Below are positions 21,301 through 22,542 of a stretch of DNA of 22,542 nucleotides, in pieces. Positions within the stretch are counted from its first letter, which is position 1. The number at the start of each line of letters is the position of its first letter. The position numbers were made by a program, and so were the translations under genes. The DNA is from Ophiothrix spiculata. Taxonomy: Eukaryota > Echinodermata > Ophiuroidea > Amphilepidida > Ophiotrichidae. The stretch is taken from the NCBI GenBank assembly GCA_000969725.1, contig JXSR01S047513.1. One strand, given 5' to 3'. The notes below the pieces were generated by a model. That model was given only the letters and a program-made list of their open reading frames with translations, did not search any database and had not been told where the DNA came from.

Positions 21301-21603
21301 CGTAAATTCGTCAAATCTGCATATTGTATAGTGAAATTAAATGAACCCAACAACTACATATTCATCAAATACTTAGAGCAATATTCATAAGAATTAAGTG
21401 ATTTTATTATAATAAGTCCTATTGTTGCTATCATACCATTGTCTTCTTTATATTTACAGGAGACACCGTATCCATCAAATGAAGAACTTCAAGAGAAGCT
21501 GCAAATCTACAAAAACTGGAATTCCTTTCGTAATTACACTCTAAAATCCACAGTGTATGAAACACGCGCACATAAGCACCAAAGAATACTAGCTGCAACA
21601 TGA
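1287..21603 (+). CDS. Cyclic nucleotide-binding-domain protein (CNBD2-like), 5'-partial, at least 8 exons
   Basis: Joining eight exons with GT/AG borders gives a protein C-terminus of just over 300 residues, excluding the problematic exon near 2580. Seen: an N-terminal CNBD half (FQHWPIEVL, CLFHFF, then GSCSVMKKL), a linker of about 150 residues rich in Ser, Arg and Lys, then the second CNBD half (DPVFIVVEIL, GGVFGLHG, LSVVSNGAECILI) and a short C-terminal tail ending in ILAAT. Known: CNBDs are beta-barrels that bind cAMP or cGMP through a phosphate-binding cassette with conserved Glu and Arg; GAECILI-type cores occur in invertebrate proteins annotated as CNBD2-like. Inferred: a soluble, probably non-enzymatic protein whose ligand binding is doubtful. 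The start codon and promoter are upstream of the window. Phases agree for every junction from 4702 onward. The junction 1438 to 4702 does not agree and needs an intervening exon. The paralog name is uncertain. Confidence 0.75.
1439..2081. other. Intron sequence
   Basis: A/T-rich non-coding sequence after the first exon. Nothing recognised. Confidence 0.5.
2082..2480. mobile_element. Fold-back element, family C copy 1
   Basis: Two arms of about 150 bp (2082-2237 and about 2290-2440) are imperfect inverted copies around a loop. For example TTAGACATTGTTAGATAATT at 2200-2219 is mirrored by AATTATCTAACAATGTCTAA near 2304-2323, and GCATACAAATCTCTGAAAAT is mirrored by ATTTTCAGAGATTTGTACGC. A second copy lies at 18588-19055. 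No coding potential; probably a non-autonomous DNA transposon. Confidence 0.75.
2481..2575 (+). repeat. 95-nt repeat D, copy 1
   Basis: Begins TCCCTGATCTCACAATGAAT and ends GTGAATCAATGCCAAT; base-for-base the same as 5193-5287. The ends carry a short inverted match (GATCTCACAATGAA versus TTCATTGTGAATC), suggesting a tiny mobile element. It starts where the fold-back element ends and stops four bases before the eroded exon core at 2580. Confidence 0.75.
2580..2633 (+). pseudogene. Eroded or non-canonical exon core of the CNBD (beta2-beta3)
   Basis: The frame reads GDVLVRDSRYLDWIYIVK, which fits the CNBD segment expected between 'CLFHFF(K)' of the first exon and 'GSCSVMKK' of the exon at 4702; related proteins typically have a G-x-V-x-V-x-D-S...D-W-I-Y-x-V-K-S-G run here. 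No usable acceptor precedes it. The nearest AG (2543-2544) is inside an inserted repeat and gives the wrong phase, and AG at 2595-2596 would cut the motif. No GT donor follows in frame before a TGA; only a weak GTCAAA at 2628 would, and it removes VK. The 95-nt exact repeat ends four bases before it at 2575. It may be a broken exon, a decayed duplicate, or a sign of assembly error. Confidence 0.6.
2634..3016. other. Intron sequence after the eroded exon core
   Basis: A/T-rich. The first GT after the exon core comes only beyond an in-frame TGA. Nothing else recognised. Confidence 0.45.
3017..3210. repeat. Near-perfect palindrome element
   Basis: CGAGTACAAAAATAGTACAG at 3032 is mirrored by GTACTATTTATGTACTCG ending at 3198, and CATTCCTAAGGTGCACATTT is mirrored by AAATATGCACCTAGGAATG. 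The arms total about 60-80 bp each with a short loop rich in GTAC words. The open frame starting near 2871 runs into it and is not a gene. Likely a small fold-back element. Confidence 0.7.
3287..4240. mobile_element. About 950-bp inverted-repeat element with GGGGTGAGTTGGCC motifs
   Basis: The terminal repeats are AGTAGGGGAAGGTGGGGTGG at the left and the complement of CCACCCCACCCTCCCCTACT at the right (ending 4240). Internally, GGGGTGAGTTGGCC or close variants appear near 3319, 3659, 3681 and 4086, and inverted near 4046. There is no long open frame, so it is non-autonomous. Its G-rich ends contrast sharply with the A+T-rich surroundings. Confidence 0.7.
4241..4701. other. Intron sequence with acceptor tract
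   Basis: Non-coding; ends in the pyrimidine-rich tract (about 4656-4700) of the acceptor for the exon at 4702. Confidence 0.5.
4702..4807 (+). CDS. Exon: CNBD strand GSCSVMKKL and start of the basic linker
   Basis: The acceptor is CAAATAG (ending 4701) after a pyrimidine-rich tract; the donor is G|GTAAAA. It reads 35 codons in phase 0 and one extra base (phase 1 out), beginning GSCSVMKKLKRIAPKI and ending KGNQL. 'SGSC-x-V-x-K-x-L' is the common beta3-beta4 sequence of CNBDs. Downstream residues are basic and include RRET, a possible protein kinase A site. An alternative acceptor AAG|T at 4706 would restore frame directly from the first exon, giving a product without the beta2-beta3 core; that isoform would probably not fold as a CNBD. 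Confidence 0.75.
4808..5192. other. Intron sequence
   Basis: The open frame continuing from the preceding exon is chance read-through past the donor. Nothing else recognised. Confidence 0.5.
5193..5287 (+). repeat. 95-nt repeat D, copy 2
   Basis: Identical to 2481-2575 with unrelated flanks on both sides. A shorter echo (CCAGGGACGCATTTTAATT) follows at about 5310. Absence of any substitution implies recent copying, gene conversion or assembly duplication. Confidence 0.75.
5501..5680 (+). pseudogene. LINE (non-LTR retrotransposon) ORF2 C-terminal relic
   Basis: The frame reads VPKSNLLIGDRSFYVA then AVAWNSLPVSLPTATSVD and FNQNLLLRT. The pattern 'G-D-R-S-F-x-V-A-A...W-N-S-L-P...S-x-x-x-F...L' is the hallmark of the extreme C-terminus of CR1/L2/jockey-type reverse transcriptase polyproteins in many invertebrates. 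Only this end is present, as expected for a 5'-truncated insertion. It lies in the intron just before the exon at 5780. Confidence 0.7.
5780..5934 (+). CDS. Exon: Arg/Ser-rich linker inside the CNBD
   Basis: The acceptor is ATGTCAG (ending 5779) and the donor is GGG|GTATGT. The exon contributes two bases that complete a Gly codon with the preceding exon, then 51 codons, and leaves in phase 0. The peptide starts LVKASPSELSEPRHLQRPS, contains LRRRHSWPSIHRKRQGKR, and ends SEQTG. It is low in hydrophobics and rich in Arg, Ser and Pro, so it is probably disordered. Basic clusters could act in nuclear or RNA/DNA contact, and RRHS matches the protein kinase A consensus. The exon is called from splice sites and phase agreement; I recognise no family domain in it. 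Confidence 0.65.
5935..6428. other. Intron sequence
   Basis: Contains an incidental 78-codon open frame near 6008 without splice or domain support. Nothing else recognised. Confidence 0.5.
6429..6960. mobile_element. TTAA miniature element, family B copy 1
   Basis: The right end, CTAGGCTAGTCCCTTTAA, matches the right end of 19398-19810. The left end near 6429 (GGGACTGGCCTAGATTCTG) resembles that copy's GGGACATGCCTAGATTTT. Interior segments match too, for example GTGATGGGTAAACA and GGTACAAATTTAGGATTTAG. Diverged and longer than copy 2; no coding capacity. Confidence 0.7.
6961..7470. mobile_element. 510-bp fold-back element adjoining family B copy 1
   Basis: CAGTCCAGTAAAAGTC at the left end is mirrored by GACTTTTATTGCACTG at 7455-7470; CAAACTTCTTCGACAT is mirrored by ATGTCGAAGAAGTTCG; TCTTAATATCTTG-like and CATCTAAC/GTTAGATG stretches continue the symmetry inward. 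It begins at the first base after the TTAA that ends the preceding element. Non-coding. Confidence 0.75.
7616..7857. mobile_element. 242-bp inverted-repeat miniature element
   Basis: The left end TATATGTGATGGCTCAACCC and GGGGGACTTTG are mirrored by CAAAGTCCACC and GGGGTGAGTCCGATCACATA at the right end. The ends are about 35 bp and imperfect. The open frame from 7621 spans it and is not believed to be a gene. Confidence 0.65.
7858..8919. other. Intron sequence
   Basis: A/T-rich. Open frames at 8056 and 8306 are low complexity. No repeat partner was found in this window. Confidence 0.45.
8920..9511. mobile_element. About 590-bp inverted-repeat element
   Basis: GGCCTAGCACAGA at 8920-8932 is mirrored by TCTGTGCTAGGC at 9499-9510. 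The interior has T-rich and A-rich runs and a repeated phrase (CTCAAAAAGTAAGTAGGTGA near 9190, CAAAAACTAAGTCGGTGATC near 9394). No protein-coding content. Confidence 0.6.
9512..10653. other. Intron sequence
   Basis: A/T-rich; includes a perfect TGACGTCA at 10340-10347 and pyrimidine-rich stretches. The frame at 10147 is a Phe-rich artefact. Confidence 0.45.
10654..10729 (+). CDS. Exon: short linker segment
   Basis: The acceptor is ATTGCAG and the donor is G|GTAGGT. It holds 25 codons in phase 0 plus one base, reading KLSSANRANRRNHASSMPD then SHSDRN. Composition is Asn, Ser and Arg rich, like the neighbouring linker exons. Support comes from both splice sites and from exact phase agreement with the exon ending at 5934 (phase 0) and the exon starting at 12714 (phase 1). 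Intron sizes of about 4.7 kb before and 2.0 kb after are within the gene's range. No domain is recognised. Confidence 0.65.
10730..11542. other. Intron sequence
   Basis: A/T-rich non-coding. Nothing recognised. Confidence 0.45.
11543..11993. mobile_element. About 450-bp inverted-repeat element
   Basis: CAAATGTGTCCCGTCATATC at the left is mirrored by GATATGACGGGTCACAAATG at the right end, with the similarity running on through AAAGATACCTT versus AAGCTACCTTT. Open frames on both strands inside it are shadows of this repeat. Confidence 0.7.
11994..12713. other. Intron sequence
   Basis: Contains the short palindrome AGCCTGGATCCAGGCT near 12064 and a weak reverse-transcriptase-like phrase (LKLYWQPV) at about 12417. 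Otherwise nothing recognised. Confidence 0.4.
12714..12817 (+). CDS. Exon: acidic linker segment
   Basis: The acceptor is AATACAG and the donor is ATG|GTAATG. Two bases complete a Gly codon, followed by 34 codons in the frame KKTVQASDNNDLEVPEDFV and ending FHSDLDASRM, leaving in phase 0. Unlike the preceding basic exons it is rich in Asp and Glu. It belongs to the insertion that separates the two halves of the CNBD. The frame is also open upstream into the intron, but the splice acceptor and phase fix the start. Confidence 0.7.
12818..13568. other. Intron sequence
   Basis: A/T-rich; a local G/C patch (GAGCCCGGGTAGCGCGCAGA) lies near 13321. The T-rich tract before 13569 is the acceptor region. 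Confidence 0.45.
13569..13649 (+). CDS. Exon: CNBD strands before the phosphate-binding cassette
   Basis: The acceptor is CTTTTACAG after a T-rich tract; the donor is TTT|GTAAGT, a perfect consensus. It holds 27 codons, phase 0 at both ends, reading SAELETTEADLDPVF then IVVEILNRGGVF. 'V-x-V-E-x-L-x-x-G-x-V-F' followed by G in the next exon is the classic lead-in to the CNBD phosphate-binding cassette (normally F-G-E). The domain resumes here after the long linker. Confidence 0.8.
13742..14558. repeat. Three tandem copies of a roughly 284-bp unit
   Basis: ATGATTTCAGCAAAGTATCA followed by GATCCAAAAGTTA recurs near 13768, 14049 and 14333, each followed by AAAGAGATGCGCTAAA, CAGCATCGATAAATT, TTTGAAACGAACATTT, AACAAAC tracts and CCTATTGAGGTT. 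The second and third units open with ACAGTAGAGCACGTATTAGA at 14026 and 14310 (spacing 284); the third unit is shorter. Lies in the intron between exons 13569 and 17759. Confidence 0.8.
14838..15000. repeat. Two tandem copies of an 80-bp unit
   Basis: GGCTATGACATATTGGACTG occurs near 14845 and 14919, each followed by a T run, AATCA(G)CGAACATTAAA and GTGTTCTATGG. Local tandem duplication within the same intron. Confidence 0.75.
15001..15705. other. Intron sequence
   Basis: A/T-rich non-coding. A short duplicated phrase (GACAACAAATAGATTGATT) lies near 15675. Nothing else recognised. Confidence 0.45.
15706..15925. mobile_element. Possible C/G-tipped miniature element
   Basis: ATTCCCGGGGGGCTACTT at 15706 is roughly mirrored by AAGTTGCCCCCCCCCCCGGA ending near 15922. 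Runs of C and G make the match less specific than for the other elements, and no second copy is present. Confidence 0.4.
16061..16424. mobile_element. TTAA miniature element, family A copy 1
   Basis: Perfect 20-bp terminal match: TTAAAGGGGCAATTCATGAT at 16061-16080 and its exact complement at 16405-16424. The outer TTAA on each side fits the target duplication of piggyBac-type transposons. The 364-bp interior has no gene; open frames on the minus strand here are incidental. Confidence 0.8.
16425..17758. other. Intron sequence
   Basis: A/T-rich. A small inverted pair, AAATAGTTCAGAT and ATCTGAACTATTT, lies at about 17657-17705 shortly before the acceptor of the exon at 17759. Nothing else recognised. 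Confidence 0.45.
17759..17893 (+). CDS. Exon: second half of CNBD, cassette region and C-helix
   Basis: The acceptor is TTTTTAG and the donor is CAG|GTAAGA. It holds 45 codons, phase 0 at both ends: GLHGSVFTDQPN, LSVVSNGAECILIRKRFYL, then EHATDQGFAFLRRQ. This fits the cassette, strands beta7-beta8 ('V-S-N-G-A-E-C-I-L-I') and the following helix. Compared with cAMP-binding domains, the Glu after F-G is Leu and I see no Arg in the cassette position, so cyclic-nucleotide binding may be lost, as in several CNBD-like proteins. The 3' 58 nt of this exon and 37 nt of intron recur exactly at the window end. Confidence 0.85.
17923..18081. mobile_element. Family A copy 2, 5'-truncated
   Basis: Matches the right half of the element at 16061-16424: the CACTTxTCT, TGAAAGAATxG, TTGAGGA(C/T)GAAAAGTGG pattern and ATCATGAATTGCCCCT at 18066-18081. 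The left end is missing, and the final TTAA is replaced by CACAACTG. It begins 30 bases after the donor of exon 17759-17893. Confidence 0.7.
18081..18105. repeat. Short perfect hairpin
   Basis: TCACAACTG, a seven-base loop TGCGGCG, then CAGTTGTGA. It sits exactly where the truncated family A copy ends, so it may mark another small insertion or a rearrangement junction. Confidence 0.5.
18106..18382 (+). repeat. Retroposon-like segment with (ATTG)n tail
   Basis: An A+T-poorer stretch containing CTTGTTTCCTTGGGCAAGAA and ACGGAAGTCACG, ending in about seven ATTG units at 18354-18382. A tetranucleotide tail after such sequence is typical of SINE or LINE 3' ends in marine invertebrates. No tRNA-like head was recognised. 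Confidence 0.35.
18588..19055. mobile_element. Fold-back element, family C copy 2
   Basis: The ends are inverted: AATTGAATACGCCAGAATAA at 18588 and TTATTCTAGCATATTCAATT ending 19055, with AAGAACATC and GATGTTCTT just inside. The interior arms match family C copy 1, for example CAACTACAAGGTCAAATGTG and CATTTTCAGAGATTTGTA. This copy shows the true outer ends better than copy 1. Confidence 0.8.
19056..19397. other. Intron sequence
   Basis: A/T-rich spacer between two elements; includes TGACGTCA at 19289-19296. Confidence 0.45.
19398..19810. mobile_element. TTAA miniature element, family B copy 2
   Basis: Begins TTAAAGGGACATGCCTAG and ends CTAGTCCCTTTAA, giving TTAA on both outer edges and inverted GGGAC/GTCCC tips. 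About 413 bp, related to 6429-6960. Shares TTAA and AGGG tips with family A but a different interior, so a distinct piggyBac-like non-autonomous family is inferred. Confidence 0.75.
19811..20778. other. Intron sequence
   Basis: Contains TGACGTCA at 19946-19953 and, at 20144-20197, a segment (TTTCAAAATGGCGTCAACAT...) that recurs with a few differences at 22391-22447. The 91-codon open frame at 19821 has no support. Confidence 0.45.
20779..20810. repeat. G/C-rich hairpin beside the fold-back element
   Basis: GCGGGATGCCCGAGCTACGC followed by GCGAGCCCCCGC: an island of high G+C in A+T-rich DNA that can fold on itself (GCGGG with CCCGC). Function unknown; probably the edge of a dispersed repeat. 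Confidence 0.4.
20843..21262. mobile_element. About 420-bp fold-back element
   Basis: ACTTTGTCATTTTTGTAGT, CATTTTCATTCAGAATTTTT and CTCATGGTGATTG in the left arm are mirrored by CAATCACCATGAG, AAAAATTCTGAATGAAAATG and ACTACAAAAATGACGGAGT in the right arm (about 21194-21245). The inner part is also symmetric (AGAATGAAAATTCTCATTC). It ends about 200 bases before the terminal exon. Confidence 0.75.
21460..21603 (+). CDS. Terminal coding exon with stop codon
   Basis: The acceptor is TATTTACAG. Phase 0 entry gives 47 codons and TGA: ETPYPSNEELQEKLQIY, KNWNSFRNYTLKS, ending QRILAAT. The 'P-Y-P-S-x-E-E-L-x-x-x-L-x-x-x-x-x-W' pattern is a helical tail of the kind that follows the CNBD in related proteins. 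The minus-strand open frame covering this site is its antisense shadow. A minisatellite begins 110 bases after the stop, and AATAAA occurs at 22092. Confidence 0.8.
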   Translation, partial: ETPYPSNEELQEKLQIYKNWNSFRNYTLKSTVYETRAHKHQRILAAT

Positions 21604-21712
21604 AATTAAGAATTATAGGTTCAGCTGCAGCACGTTGGTTTATAGCTGTTCTTTCGTGTAGAATATTTTCTGCCAGTATTCGCTCAATTAGTATTACGAA
21701 GCCTCTACATGA

Positions 21713-21923
21713 TGTGTGACTGATCTTTAAACACGGATAACTGTACAATTATATGTGTGACCGAGTCTTTAAACACAGATAAACACAGATAACTGTACCA
21801 TTCTGTGTGACTGAGGCTTTAAACACGGATAACTGTACCGTTCTGTGTGACTGAGGCTTTAAACACGGATATATGTACAATTATGTGTGACCGAGTCTTA
21901 AAACACGGATAACTGTACCATTC
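21713..21923 (+). repeat. Minisatellite, five copies of a 40-41-bp unit
   Basis: Units start TGTGTGAC at 21713, 21754, 21804, 21844 and 21884, each running CTGAGGCTTTAAACACGGAT then AACTGTACCATTC with variants. The second unit has an internal ten-base duplication (ACACAGATAA), giving a 50-base spacing. Located 110 bases after the stop codon, so probably transcribed in the 3' UTR. Confidence 0.85.
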
Positions 21924-22447
21924 TCCACCATTCTAATGTTGACTTTGTTCAAGTTTAGGTGTTTCACAATTTTTCCGTACATTGCCCTGCATTACTTTTT
22001 TCCGAATTGGGCTTTTTTGAGAGAAAAAAGTATTTCAAGTTGATCTTTTTATCATTATTCGAGACATAGACTTGAACAAAAAGTTGATTAAAATAAAATG
22101 TTCCAAAGCTCTTCCCTAGAGAGTTAAGAAAAACCGTGGATTTGATGTAAGGTCGAATTCATACTTCATTATACAGTAGACTGATACGTCGACGGAGCTT
22201 TAGCTTCATAAACAGGAGGTCACGGGTTCAAAAACTGACCGAGTGAGGACTTGGATTCATTCCAGTGTCGGTCCCCCAGAATATTCAAATTCGCACGTAT
22301 CATCTCGTGAACTCAGTAATAATTTATCACATTCTTTTATACTTGGTACGTTAATAATATATTTATAAATTTGAGGAAAAACCTGTACAGTTTCAAAATG
22401 GCGTCAACATTTTTCTTAAAAAATCCATCATGCAGTTTGGATAATCC
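21924..22447. other. 3' flank ending in a dispersed repeat
   Basis: A/T-rich. A GGTCACGGGTTCAAAAACTG phrase near 22218 faintly recalls a tRNA-type B box. At 22391-22447 the sequence resembles 20144-20197 and joins directly to the exon copy at 22448. Confidence 0.45.
22092..22097 (+). promoter_or_regulatory. Possible polyadenylation signal AATAAA
   Basis: Canonical hexamer about 490 bases after the stop codon at 21603, in an A/T-rich stretch. It would give a 3' UTR of about 0.5 kb that contains the 40-41-bp minisatellite. AATAAA is frequent by chance in DNA this A+T-rich, so this is only a candidate. Confidence 0.35.
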
Positions 22448-22542
22448 GAAACGCTTCTATCTGGAACACGCGACAGATCAGGGCTTTGCGTTCCTACGAC
22501 GCCAGGTAAGAAACAAACGTTATTAGAAAGTGTCACATTTTA
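22448..22542 (+). pseudogene. Exact partial copy of exon 17759-17893 and its intron start
   Basis: These 95 bases are identical to 17836-17930: 58 exonic bases (from within codon Lys-Arg of IRKRFY to LRRQ), the GTAAGA donor and following intron. The copied stretch reaches the first bases of a miniature element in that intron (from about 17923). No acceptor precedes it; the upstream 57 bases instead resemble 20144-20197. It is a broken exon fragment, a very recent segmental duplication, or a false duplication in the assembly. The copy runs off the window end, so its full extent is unknown. Confidence 0.85.

Noticed and set aside
21431..21748. 105-codon minus-strand open frame
   Set aside because: It is antisense to the terminal exon and runs into the minisatellite; no splice or domain support.
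22195..22240. Possible tRNA or SINE head with GGTTCAAAAAC
   Set aside because: No convincing acceptor stem, D-arm or anticodon arm could be folded.

Overview
This is animal nuclear DNA that I estimate to be A+T-rich. It holds one intron-rich gene on the + strand embedded in repeats. Short exons (about 76-155 nt) have GT...AG borders, introns run from under 1 kb to more than 4 kb, and there are many palindromic or TTAA-flanked miniature elements. This suggests a marine invertebrate; a deuterostome such as a hemichordate, echinoderm or lancelet is my guess, not a demonstrated fact. No bacterial operon, CRISPR array or rRNA was seen. Most long open frames in the window lie in introns or repeats and look meaningless.

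The gene runs from at least position 1287 to a stop at 21601-21603; its 5' end lies outside the window. Eight exons have clear splice sites: 1287-1438, 4702-4807, 5780-5934, 10654-10729, 12714-12817, 13569-13649, 17759-17893 and 21460-21603. From 4702 onward every phase joins cleanly (0/1, 1/0, 0/1, 1/0, 0/0, 0/0, 0/stop). The encoded protein is a cyclic-nucleotide-binding-domain (CNBD) protein resembling invertebrate proteins annotated as CNBD2-like. Its domain is split by roughly 150 residues of Ser-, Arg- and Lys-rich, probably disordered sequence. A ninth exon core, predicted from the fold to lie between the first two clear exons, is visible at 2580-2633 (GDVLVRDSRYLDWIYIVK). It lacks normal splice sites and abuts an inserted repeat, so this copy of the gene may be damaged, use unusual splicing, or be misassembled.

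Layout: 1-1286, upstream intron or flank; 1287-5934, the first exons with a fold-back element, a 95-nt exact repeat, a palindrome and a roughly 950-bp element with GGGGTGAGTTGGCC motifs; 5500-9511, a LINE relic and a dense run of miniature inverted-repeat elements; 10654-13649, four more exons and one further element; 13742-15000, tandem repeats; 15706-16424, two miniature elements; 17759-17893, the second CNBD exon followed by a truncated miniature element, a retroposon-like tail and a large fold-back element; 19398-21262, two more elements; 21460-21603, the terminal exon; 21713-21923, a 40-41-bp minisatellite in the 3' UTR or flank. The window ends in a 95-nt exact copy of part of exon 17759-17893 plus its intron start.

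The most noteworthy points are the eroded exon 2, the exact terminal duplication, the split CNBD that apparently lacks the canonical ligand-binding residues, and the many distinct fold-back or miniature elements in one gene.
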